Shown: piece by piece, positions 43,975 to 52,105 of the stretch
Position numbering within the stretch: position 1 is the first letter of the stretch
How the letters are laid out: every line of letters begins with the position of its first letter
Origin: Pseudarthrobacter phenanthrenivorans
GTDB taxonomy: Bacteria; Actinomycetota; Actinomycetes; Actinomycetales; Micrococcaceae
Length of the DNA: 64,000 bases
Direction of reading: 5' to 3'
NCBI RefSeq assembly: GCF_000813845.1
Contig: NZ_JWTB01000020.1
Span: forward strand, 1 to 64,000
Notes under the pieces: model-generated
Databases searched by the model: none
What the model saw: the letters and a program-made list of their open reading frames with translations, nothing else
Told to the model about the DNA's origin: nothing
Translations under genes and position numbers: made by a program

Positions 43975-44430
43975 CTAGCTGGTGGCTGCCAGAGCGTCTT
44001 CGAGGAGCTGGACAGAGCGCCTCGCAACCTCTACGGCGGCGTCCACCGAGGACTGGTCATAGCTGCCTTCGGGCGCCAGGAAGTTCATCGAGCCGATCGT
44101 ACGGCCGCCGCTCACCACCGGAACATTGACGATCGCGCCGCATCCCAGCGATTCGATGATTCCGGAGTCGAAGAAGAAAGCCCTGACCGCCTCCCTGTCA
44201 GCGCCCAGGAACGGCTGCTGGCCGATGAGGACCTGCTCCAGCCAAACGGGGTTGGTGTCGCCCTCGAGGGTCTTCTTTCCGCCAACCGGGTACACCTCGG
44301 GGTGGGTGGTGTAGATGCGCGCCATGCTGCTGCCTTCGTCGGCGATGACGGAGGCAGTGAAGAGACGGACGCCGACATTCTCCCTGGCGGAGGCGTAGAC
44401 GTCGTCGAAGGATTCAAACTGGGAACTCAT
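43975..44430 (-). CDS. GAF domain protein
   Basis: Predicted 151-residue single GAF domain: NVGVRLFTASVIADEGSSMA, then GCGAIVNVPVVSGGRTIGSM and LLEDALAATS. Such single-domain proteins bind small ligands; some neighbours of amidohydrolase or hydantoinase genes have it as a sensor. It overlaps the end of the PucR-type regulator by 17 bases and precedes the amidohydrolase, so it belongs to the cluster and may measure substrate or intermediate. Confidence 0.8.
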   Translation of the reverse strand: MSSQFESFDDVYASARENVGVRLFTASVIADEGSSMARIYTTHPEVYPVGGKKTLEGDTNPVWLEQVLIGQQPFLGADREAVRAFFFDSGIIESLGCGAIVNVPVVSGGRTIGSMNFLAPEGSYDQSSVDAAVEVARRSVQLLEDALAATS

Positions 44431-45970
44431 TGGAGTCCTTTCTGGTTAGGTGCGGATCTTTGAAAGTTTGTTTTCCTTGTGCTGTCGCCTGCAGCACGCC
44501 CAGGATCAGATGGACGGACAGCAACTCGGACGGATTGTCCAACGGGACGCCCAGCTCGCGCGCACGGGTCAGCCGGGCCTGGAGGGTGTTGCGGTGCACG
44601 TCGAGGGCGGCCGCAGCCACGCTTACTGACCCGCGGTGAGCAAGGAATGCTGCTACCGCAGCCACTATCGCGTCCCTGTCAGGGGAGGCCATCAGCCTTG
44701 GCAGGGTCAGCTCAGCCACCAGGGCCACAGCGTCCCTGTCGACGAATGTGGTGGCTGCGGCTACGCCCAGGCCGGCGAAGCCCAGGACCGTGCCTTGTCC
44801 CGCTGACAGGGCGGAGACAGCAGCCAGCCGTGCCTCCTGAATAGTGGACGGAAGCGGTGGAGCCTCCTCCGCCCAGCGGGACAGGCCGGCCACCAGGCCC
44901 AGCTCGGCCAAGGCAGGCTGGAGCCGTGCCTTGAGCCGGAGTTCAAGCTGTGCCACAACTGCCTCGTGCGCGGCCGGAACAAGTGCCAGCCAGCCGCCGT
45001 CGACCTCCGCCAGGGGACTGCGTGCAGCGACCTTCCGCCAGAGCAGCCGCAACACAGCGGTCAAGTCGTTTCCGGGCGCGTGCATGCCGCCGCTGCGGCA
45101 GAACCACACAGCGGTGTAGCGTTCGTGCCGGCGCCACCCAAGCTGTGAGAGGAGGTGCCGGTGGTCTTCCTCAAAGACCGTGCCGGAAGAACCTGGGCCT
45201 TGGTCCAGCCCGGCAAGTGCCGCGGTGGGAACGGCACGGGCAGCGCCCCTCGAATTGCCCATCAACCATGCGGCCTTCACGGAAGGGGCAGCCACTTCCA
45301 GGATCGAACGGACCAGCCGCAGGTTGAGGACGCCGGAGGCCGGTACGCGCGCGGTGAGGGCCGAAGGGGCGGCGGCGTTGGCAGTGCCCACGTCAACCTT
45401 GATGACCTCTGCCGGGTCCCGCGGGGCAATGCCGGCTGAGGCGAGGACGATGCCGTCGTATTCCAGCGAGACGCCCACACCGTCCAGTTCACCGGAGATG
45501 GTCTTGAGGACGTCACTGAGCGTAGTGTCCTTGGCCACGGCGCGGGCGAACCGGGCGAGCTCGGCATCCACCACGGACAGGGCGGCACCGATTTCAGCGG
45601 CCAAAGCCAACGCGACTCCGGCGGGGTTTCCTTCCGCCGCCAGGAGGGTGATGCCCAGCCGCTCAGCCAGGCCGATCACAGCACTGGAATAGGTGCTCCC
45701 GGCGACGACGACGGCACTGGCCCGCCGCTCCCACGCATGCCTCAGTGCGGCCGATACGAGCCATCCACCCGAGCCCATTTCTGCCGAGAGGACCACCACG
45801 GTGTTCGGCCGCACCCGCTGGATAGCCTCGAGCTGGGAGACCAGAACGACGCTTTCAATCAGAGCACTGGCGGGGGTGAGATACAGCGGGGTGGTGCCGC
45901 GCAGCGACCCGTGCGCCAGCAGGCCCGCAACATCGAGCCGGGTGTCCGTGTCCTTCCTCGACCTAGCCAT
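44414..45970 (-). CDS. PucR family transcriptional regulator
   Basis: Predicted 518-residue regulator. The N-terminal domain (residues 1-160) is the purine-catabolism PucR sensor type (LEAIQRVRPNTVVVLSAEMG, VVVAGSTYSSAVIGLAERLG). A central GGDEF-like/CdaR region follows, and the C-terminus has the PucR helix-turn-helix (HRGSVSVAAAALDVHRNTLQ, ARLTRARELGV). Start ATG 45970 overlaps the DUF917 gene end by 8 bases. It is the pathway regulator encoded inside the operon; PucR relatives sense purine or ureide compounds (family knowledge). Confidence 0.87.
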   Translation of the reverse strand: MARSRKDTDTRLDVAGLLAHGSLRGTTPLYLTPASALIESVVLVSQLEAIQRVRPNTVVVLSAEMGSGGWLVSAALRHAWERRASAVVVAGSTYSSAVIGLAERLGITLLAAEGNPAGVALALAAEIGAALSVVDAELARFARAVAKDTTLSDVLKTISGELDGVGVSLEYDGIVLASAGIAPRDPAEVIKVDVGTANAAAPSALTARVPASGVLNLRLVRSILEVAAPSVKAAWLMGNSRGAARAVPTAALAGLDQGPGSSGTVFEEDHRHLLSQLGWRRHERYTAVWFCRSGGMHAPGNDLTAVLRLLWRKVAARSPLAEVDGGWLALVPAAHEAVVAQLELRLKARLQPALAELGLVAGLSRWAEEAPPLPSTIQEARLAAVSALSAGQGTVLGFAGLGVAAATTFVDRDAVALVAELTLPRLMASPDRDAIVAAVAAFLAHRGSVSVAAAALDVHRNTLQARLTRARELGVPLDNPSELLSVHLILGVLQATAQGKQTFKDPHLTRKDSNEFPV

Positions 45971-47045
45971 GGTGCCGCCTTGGATGCTTGAGCGGAATGC
46001 CGAATGCAGCCGGTTCGGCCAGGTCCAGCCCCGCCTCCGAATACCATTGCGGCGCGGCGTTGAGTTTGAGCACATCGACGACGTTGCCTAACCTGAGGTC
46101 GTCGAGGCTGGCCACGGAGCCGTGCTCGGAGTTGAGCAGTGTCACCATGTCGGGGACGGCCGCTGCTACGGCACCGTCCACGAGCACCAGCAGAATCTCA
46201 TTCTGGATCTCCAGCCGGATGATCTGCCCGGTGGTTTCATCCTCCAGCGTCACACTGGAGGGCTGGGCCGGCAGTCCCAGGTCAGTGGGGCGGGAGAAAC
46301 CTTCGATGTGGCTCACCCGCGCCCGTGCAATCCGCGTCACGCCCAGGAAGTCGGCAAGTGACAGGAATTTGCTCTCCGCCGAGGTTTCGGCGTCGAGGAT
46401 CTCTCCTATGCGGATCATCCGGCTGATGGAGCCGTGGACTCCATGCTCTGCCAGCTGCCGCGCAGAACATGGATACATCACGGTGGCGGCCCAGCCGCCG
46501 AGCTCGGTGACGAGAGCGCGGACCAGCGTCTCAGCGCGCTGCGGATCACCCGCCTCCACCAGCGCCCGCTCACCGGTCACTCCCATGAGCGCTATGGGGC
46601 CGATAGCCACGCCCCCGATGTTCAAGGTGGTCTGGCTGATCAGGGGGAAGACGCGCCCCATCGGATCGGAGTCGATTACAGGAAGGGAAGACTGCAGCCC
46701 CACCATCAGCGGAATGATTCCGTTGATGTTGGCGGCGGCGAGTGAATAGATGGCCCGCACCTTGCGTCCGAGCCTGGTTTCGATGGCCTCGATACAGCCG
46801 GTGAATTCGTCTCCCACGGGTGGCATGTCAGCAATGAACAGTCCTTGGGTCACCATGCCGACAGCCACCACTAGATCCTCCGGGGCGAGTTCCTCCACGG
46901 TGATGAGCTCGACGGACCGGTCCTGCATTGCCTCCTGGATCATGCCAGCGTAGACGTGGATGGCGGTGGGATCGATGGCGCAGGCCAGGAAATGGGCGCC
47001 GGTTCGGAGGTGCGCCACGTCGTCGGCCGTGAGAATGGTGCTCAT
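45963..47045 (-). CDS. DUF917 family protein
   Basis: Predicted 360-residue protein of the DUF917 family: DDVAHLRTGAHFLACA at the N-terminus, VELITVEELAPEDLVVAVGM, and the GIIPLMVGLQSSLPVIDSD and GDPQRAETLVRALV segments. The family is found beside or fused with hydantoinase/oxoprolinase proteins and has no settled reaction. It overlaps the degenerate HyuA-like gene upstream by 4 bases, so the two proteins are probably made in equal amounts as a complex (inference). Confidence 0.87.
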   Translation of the reverse strand: MSTILTADDVAHLRTGAHFLACAIDPTAIHVYAGMIQEAMQDRSVELITVEELAPEDLVVAVGMVTQGLFIADMPPVGDEFTGCIEAIETRLGRKVRAIYSLAAANINGIIPLMVGLQSSLPVIDSDPMGRVFPLISQTTLNIGGVAIGPIALMGVTGERALVEAGDPQRAETLVRALVTELGGWAATVMYPCSARQLAEHGVHGSISRMIRIGEILDAETSAESKFLSLADFLGVTRIARARVSHIEGFSRPTDLGLPAQPSSVTLEDETTGQIIRLEIQNEILLVLVDGAVAAAVPDMVTLLNSEHGSVASLDDLRLGNVVDVLKLNAAPQWYSEAGLDLAEPAAFGIPLKHPRRHHG

Positions 47046-48361
47046 GCCGTGGCCTCCACGGCATGAGCGGTCGGCGCCCGTTCCTCAGAGCCGGACCTGC
47101 CACCCGCGGCCTGAACCCGGATCCGGACGATTCCGGGGTTCCCGTATGGCATGGCGAAGACGTTTGATTCAATGATGCGGGTGTCCGTGGGACTCGCGCC
47201 CAGCTGGACTGCACCCGAGCTCGCTTCCTCCTCGGCCCGGTGCTGCACTCGCTGGAGCTCCGCCTGTCCGCTTACCCTTTCAAGCCTGTCGATCCACGCC
47301 GTCAGCGGTGTCGCGGCACAGCCTATGAGGGCCAGATCCCGGGCAACTGGAAGTGTTGGCACCAGGTTGTACTCAAGCGCGGTGTCCTGGCTGGTGCGGA
47401 TGTCGGCGACCACTGACGGGATGTCGGGCCGGACTGGATGGTTGGCCGTGTATGGTTCCACGATGGCGGCGTTGGTGGCGAGGCTCGCTTCATACCCCTG
47501 CCGGATGAGGCTGCGCGCAACAGGAAGACCGCCGCGCATCTTTCCGACGCGCACACCCTGATCGGTGCAGACAACCACTTCGCCGTCACGCAGCCCGCCC
47601 AGCGTTGCGGCGCCGAGGAGTGCCATGGCAGGTTCCGGACGAAGGGCGTGCACGGGGGCTACCGCCAGCCGCGCAAGGGGTGCCCGCCCGCCGTCGTTCC
47701 TGGCATAGGAGAGGGTGGCCGAGGGGAAGTGACGCTTTCCTGCCTCTTCCAGCATTGCCGCCAGCTCTTCGCCCGATTCCATCAGGGCGCTGTTGAGGAC
47801 GGCCGTGTAGTCACGGTCGCGGAACACGCTTGAGTAGAAATCACTGGAGATGCTGATCCGCATGCCGCTGTTGTTGGACAGAATGGCATCCGCGATGCGG
47901 GTTTCGTGCTCCGGGGAGGCGGTGGAACCGACGGCGGTGATGGCTACGTTCCTGACGCCTGGAGACAGGATGGAGGGCAATTCCAGCAGGAATGCTTTCA
48001 GGTCAAGCGGCGCCAGCGGCCGTCCCCGCAGGTCGTGGCCGCCGCGGACATGCATAGTCCTGATGACTGCAGGCTCGATATGTGCAGGAAGCTTGGTGTT
48101 GTGGAACTGATCAGCCGGAGGGCGGGGAGAGATGCGGATAGCGACCACGTCCCCTGGGTGCCCCGCGGCGAGTACGTTTCCTACGTCGGCCGTTATGTCT
48201 GTGATCCGGCCTCCGAACTGCTGGCGTAACGCGGACAGCACCCGGTCCAGCGCTTCAGCCAGGCTGCCGGCCTTCATATGTTCGGCCAGGGAGATGACGG
48301 AGCGTCCCTCCAGAACAAGCGCCCGGCAACTGCTGCCCTGGAGCATCAGTCCTATCCGCAT
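47042..48361 (-). CDS. Degenerate HyuA-like (hydantoinase/oxoprolinase) protein
   Basis: Predicted 439-residue protein related to hydantoinase A. The overall order of HyuA segments is recognisable (ALMESGEELAAMLEEAG-type helix, ARNDGGRAPL, ALLGAATLGGLRDG, then VVVCTDQGVRVG). The N-terminus MRIGLMLQGSSCRALVLEG lacks the DxGGTxTD phosphate loop of the family, and the second phosphate motif is also altered. It therefore probably does not hydrolyse ATP like true HyuA and may be a structural partner of DUF917. Stop overlaps the DUF917 start by 4 bases. The real hyuA lies at 53790-55841 in the same cluster. Confidence 0.72.
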   Translation of the reverse strand: MRIGLMLQGSSCRALVLEGRSVISLAEHMKAGSLAEALDRVLSALRQQFGGRITDITADVGNVLAAGHPGDVVAIRISPRPPADQFHNTKLPAHIEPAVIRTMHVRGGHDLRGRPLAPLDLKAFLLELPSILSPGVRNVAITAVGSTASPEHETRIADAILSNNSGMRISISSDFYSSVFRDRDYTAVLNSALMESGEELAAMLEEAGKRHFPSATLSYARNDGGRAPLARLAVAPVHALRPEPAMALLGAATLGGLRDGEVVVCTDQGVRVGKMRGGLPVARSLIRQGYEASLATNAAIVEPYTANHPVRPDIPSVVADIRTSQDTALEYNLVPTLPVARDLALIGCAATPLTAWIDRLERVSGQAELQRVQHRAEEEASSGAVQLGASPTDTRIIESNVFAMPYGNPGIVRIRVQAAGGRSGSEERAPTAHAVEATA

Positions 48362-48444
48362 TGCCGGGCCTCCTGTTCAACTTCCTGCCGGGCCCCTGGC
48401 CCGCGGTGCATCCGTGTCATATCTCTAGGGTCCACCTTGGACAG

Positions 48445-49428
48445 TCATCTGGTGGCTTTGCGGAAGAACAATCCGTCGGCTGCAACGGCCACCAGGATAA
48501 GGACGCCGGTCACCACCTGCTGGTAAGTGGTATCCCAATGCAGCAGGTTGAAACCGTTGCTGATGACGGTGAGGATCATGACTCCCACGAATGCCCTCCA
48601 CATGGCGCCTTGTCCGCCCAGGATGCTGGTGCCACCGATAACCACAGCGGCGATGGCCGTGAGTTCGATGCCGATGGCCATGGCCGGCTGGGCCGAGCCA
48701 GCACGCGAGGCCAGGATCATCCCGGCCATTGCCGAGCAGAGGCCGCTGATAGCGAAGACGGCAATGTGGATTGAACCCGTACGGATGCCACTGAGACGTG
48801 CGGCTTCCTGGTTGCCGCCCACCGCGTAGATCCTGCGGCCGAAGGTGGTGCGCCAGAGGACAATTCCCAGCACCGTGGTCATGGCCAGCATCAATACCGA
48901 GCCGGCGGTGAGGCCGAAGAGGCTGGGCCAGGTCCAGGTCTGGAAGGAGGCGAGCTGGTCAGGCAGCGGTGCGACAATTGCGCCGCCGGTGATGACAATC
49001 GCCACCCCCCGGTAAATGATGCTTACCGCCAGCGTCCCGATGAACGAGTTGACCTTCGTGCTGACCACGATGAGCCCGGTAACCGTCCCCAGCAGGGCGC
49101 CCACCAGCAAAGCCCCGAAGAACCCTGCCGCAACACCGAAATGCTGGGTGAGCATCACGCCTGAAATGGCGGAGACCGCGAGCGTGGCGGTGGAGGAGAG
49201 GTCAAAGACCCCGCTGATGATGCATAGCGTGGCTGCCGCGGCGAGCAGCCCCACCACGGCGGCCTGGTCGAACAGATTGATGAAATTGCGGCCAGTGAGG
49301 AATGTTCCGGTGTTCAGGGCCAGGAACAGCATGATGGCGGCCAGGCCAAAAACGATACCGAAGTCTTTCAGGTTCAGATTGAACTTTTTTTCTGCCGTCG
49401 ACGGCACGGCAACTGTGGTTGTGGTCAT
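48445..49428 (-). CDS. ABC transporter permease, ribose type (RbsC-like)
   Basis: Predicted 327-residue permease with about eight to ten membrane helices. TLCIISGVFDLSSTATLAVS, YAVGGNQEAARLSGI and GGTSILGGQGAMWRA are the conserved BPD_transp_2 signatures of the ribose/autoinducer-type importers. It is 10 bases downstream of the ATPase gene. Imports the pathway substrate together with the ATPase and binding protein. Confidence 0.92.
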   Translation of the reverse strand: MTTTTVAVPSTAEKKFNLNLKDFGIVFGLAAIMLFLALNTGTFLTGRNFINLFDQAAVVGLLAAAATLCIISGVFDLSSTATLAVSAISGVMLTQHFGVAAGFFGALLVGALLGTVTGLIVVSTKVNSFIGTLAVSIIYRGVAIVITGGAIVAPLPDQLASFQTWTWPSLFGLTAGSVLMLAMTTVLGIVLWRTTFGRRIYAVGGNQEAARLSGIRTGSIHIAVFAISGLCSAMAGMILASRAGSAQPAMAIGIELTAIAAVVIGGTSILGGQGAMWRAFVGVMILTVISNGFNLLHWDTTYQQVVTGVLILVAVAADGLFFRKATR

Positions 49429-49438
49429 GTGGATTCAC

Positions 49439-50965
49439 CTATTTCAGAAAAGCGGACGTCATGACTTCATCGCGGGAGGCGTTCCGGTCGAACTCGGCAA
49501 CTATGCGCCCGTGCCTCATGACATGGATACGGTGTGACAGGCCGAGCACTTCCTCGAGCTCGGAGCTGACCACGATGACTGCTGTGCCCTTCGCAGCCAG
49601 TTCAACGATGATGCTGTGGATCCGGGCCTTGGCGGCGATGTCCACTCCCCGGGTTGGTTCATCCACCAGCAGCACCGCCGGAGGGTTCAGCAGCCATTTG
49701 GCAAAAAGTGCCTTCTGCTGGTTCCCGCCGGACAGGTTGGCTACAGGCTGTCCCGGGCGGGCGCCGCGCAGGTCAACGGATTTGCTGACGTCCCTGACGG
49801 CCGTCCTTTCCCACTGTGCCCTGACGAAGCCGGCCCATGATCGTGCGGGCAGGGTGGAGAGGGCGATGTTCTCGGCGGTCGAGCGGGACATGACCAAACC
49901 CTGTTCCTTCCGCGACTCGGGAATGAGCGCAATGCCAGCCTTGATGGCGTCCCTGATGGAGCTGGGGCGGATGCGGCGGCCGTTGATTTCGACGTTGCCG
50001 CCGGTGGCCCGGTCAGCACCGAAAACGGCGAGCAGGGTTTCGCTGCGGCCGCTGCCCACCAGCCCGGCGATGCCCAGGATCTCTCCGCGGCGGACCTCCA
50101 ACGATATGTCCTTGACCTTGGCGCTGGTCAGTCCGGTGACCCGGACAACTGTCTCAGCATCGGAGGGAACCTGTGGAACCTCCGGGATGAGGAAGTCCAC
50201 CTCCCGGCCCACCATCAGCCGCACGAGCGACTCCGGCGTATGGCCGGCGGCGTCTTCGGTGACGATATGCTGTCCGTCGCGCAGAATGGTCACCCGGTCC
50301 ACCAGGTCCAGGACTTCCTCCAGGTAATGGGAGACGAGGAGGACTGTGGTTCCGGTGCGGGCCAGTCTCTTGATGACCTGCAGGAGTTTTTCCTTCTCGG
50401 CCTCGTTAAGGACCGCCGTGGGTTCGTCCATGCACAGCACCTTCGCCCCGCGGGCGAGGGCCTTCAGGATTTCCACCTGCTGCTGTTGTCCGATCGGGAG
50501 GTTCCCCACGGTTGCCCGGGGGTCCGGGTCAAAACCGGTCTCTTCCAACAGCCGGGCAAATTGCTCGCCGTCCCGGTTCGGGTGGAGGAGGCTTCCCCTG
50601 TTCGACCAGCGGCCCAGGAAGACATTCTCCAGCACCGACAGGTTGGGGATCAGTGCCAGTTCCTGGGAGATGAGCGAAATCCCGTGGGCGATGGCATCCC
50701 GGGGCGTTGTGATCCTGACCGGATGTCCGTCCAATTCCATGCTGCCGGAGTCCGCCATGATGGCACCACCCAGGATTTTCAGCAGTGTGCTCTTTCCTGC
50801 GCCGTTTTCCCCCATGATGCCGTGGATTTCCCCGGGGGTTACCGACAGCGTGACGTCCTTCAGGACCGTGGTGGCACCGTAACGTTTACCGATTCCGGAG
50901 ACGGTGATCTCCGGGGCGGTCCTCCGGCCGGCATGCTCGCGGTTTTCCAATTGTTGTATAGCCAT
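49439..50965 (-). CDS. ABC transporter double ATPase, ribose type (RbsA-like)
   Basis: Predicted 508-residue protein with two nucleotide-binding domains. The first has Walker A GENGAGKST, signature PIGQQQQVEILKALA, Walker B VLCMDEPTAVL; the second has a degenerate Walker A GLVGSGRSET, signature LSGGNQQKALFAKWL and VLLVDEPTRGVD. This is the fused arrangement of sugar-type importers. Starts 94 bases after the end of the binding-protein gene, across a hairpin. Confidence 0.95.
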   Translation of the reverse strand: MAIQQLENREHAGRRTAPEITVSGIGKRYGATTVLKDVTLSVTPGEIHGIMGENGAGKSTLLKILGGAIMADSGSMELDGHPVRITTPRDAIAHGISLISQELALIPNLSVLENVFLGRWSNRGSLLHPNRDGEQFARLLEETGFDPDPRATVGNLPIGQQQQVEILKALARGAKVLCMDEPTAVLNEAEKEKLLQVIKRLARTGTTVLLVSHYLEEVLDLVDRVTILRDGQHIVTEDAAGHTPESLVRLMVGREVDFLIPEVPQVPSDAETVVRVTGLTSAKVKDISLEVRRGEILGIAGLVGSGRSETLLAVFGADRATGGNVEINGRRIRPSSIRDAIKAGIALIPESRKEQGLVMSRSTAENIALSTLPARSWAGFVRAQWERTAVRDVSKSVDLRGARPGQPVANLSGGNQQKALFAKWLLNPPAVLLVDEPTRGVDIAAKARIHSIIVELAAKGTAVIVVSSELEEVLGLSHRIHVMRHGRIVAEFDRNASRDEVMTSAFLK

Positions 50966-51004
50966 GTTGACCTCTGGAAATGGAAGGGACTTTAGGGTCA
51001 GGGT

Positions 51005-51041
51005 CCCCTGGGGCCGAAGCGGTCAGGCTCCGGCCCCGGGG
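51005..51041 (-). terminator. Hairpin between binding-protein and ATPase genes
   Basis: CCCCTGGGGCCG (51005-51016) pairs with CGGCCCCGGGG (51031-51041) with a one-base bulge. Such intercistronic hairpins commonly stabilise or terminate the binding-protein message so that it is made in excess. Confidence 0.55.
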
Positions 51042-51059
51042 TTGCCCGCGGGAGGGGGA

Positions 51060-52082
51060 CTAGTCGGAGTACTTTGAGACGTAGTTCAAGGCATCAAGTG
51101 CCTCTTTGGTGCCCTTGCCGTTGTTGGGGGAGAGGCTGGCTTCGTCGATGGCAGTTTCCACCTGATTGCCCCGCGCCTTGGCGAGCCCCAGTTCGGCAGC
51201 CTTGGCGCCGTTGGCAACGACGTCACTGACGTAGATGGAGAACCATTTGCCGGACCGGACCGCTTCCACGTTGGAAACGGATGCGCCGTTGCCGATGAAC
51301 TTGATGCCACTATTCCCGGCGGCTGCGGCGGCCCCGGTGATGGCCTGGGATGCGCCGATCACCACGTCAACGTCAGGGTTCGCCTGCGAGACGTTCTGGA
51401 ATGCCTGGCGGCCGCCGTCCTGCGTGTAGCCACCCTCCACGCTGGCCACGAGCTTGATCTTCGGATCGGTGGCCAGTTCCGCCTTCACTGCATCGGTCCG
51501 GGCATTGTCCAGGGGCAGGGACTTGAAGCCTTCAAGGTAGGCCACCTTGCACGTGTCGCCCGGCACCGTGGCACAGGCTTCCTTGCCCATCTCGCCGAGC
51601 ACCTTGCCGTTGCGGGTGGGCAGGTCGACGATGCTGATGGCACCAGGGATCTGCGGCTGGATGGTGTCGAACTTTGGCCCGATGACCGAGAACTCAACGA
51701 CCACCGTGATGCCCGCCTGTACGGCCTGGGTCAAAGGTGCGATGAGGGCCTGGTTGTCATTTGCCTGGACGACGATCACCTCGAATTGCTTGGAGGTGAC
51801 CGCATCCTGGATTTGTTGGACCTGCGTCTGGGCACTGAAATTGGAGTCCACGAAGGTGGCGCTGGCGTTGTTGGCTTTGGCCGCCTGCTCCACGCCGAGG
51901 TACGTGCCCTGGGCAAAGCCGTTGGATTTGGCAAAACCGAAGAATCCAACGTTGAGTTTCTGGTCTGCACGGGCAGCCGCTGCTTCTGTGGTGCTGCTTT
52001 GGGCGGGCGGGGCGCATGCTGAGGTCAGCAGGGCGAGGCTCATGAGGGCCATCGCTGCGGCTGGACGCTTGGTGATTTTCAC
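51060..52082 (-). CDS. ABC transporter substrate-binding lipoprotein, ribose type
   Basis: Predicted 340-residue periplasmic-binding-type lipoprotein (lipobox LLTSAC, cysteine 23). The mature protein has the Rbs/Lac family fold: LNVGFFGFAKSNGFAQGTYL, EVIVVQANDNQALI, GYTQDGGRQAFQNVSQAN and DVVIGASQAITGAAAA. It captures the substrate for the RbsA/RbsC pair. Which compound is bound is not evident; family members bind pentoses, but also other ring compounds. Lies 23 bases after hyuB. Confidence 0.92.
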   Translation of the reverse strand: MKITKRPAAAMALMSLALLTSACAPPAQSSTTEAAAARADQKLNVGFFGFAKSNGFAQGTYLGVEQAAKANNASATFVDSNFSAQTQVQQIQDAVTSKQFEVIVVQANDNQALIAPLTQAVQAGITVVVEFSVIGPKFDTIQPQIPGAISIVDLPTRNGKVLGEMGKEACATVPGDTCKVAYLEGFKSLPLDNARTDAVKAELATDPKIKLVASVEGGYTQDGGRQAFQNVSQANPDVDVVIGASQAITGAAAAAGNSGIKFIGNGASVSNVEAVRSGKWFSIYVSDVVANGAKAAELGLAKARGNQVETAIDEASLSPNNGKGTKEALDALNYVSKYSD

Positions 52083-52105
52083 GGTCTGTCCTTTCTATGC
52101 GGCGT

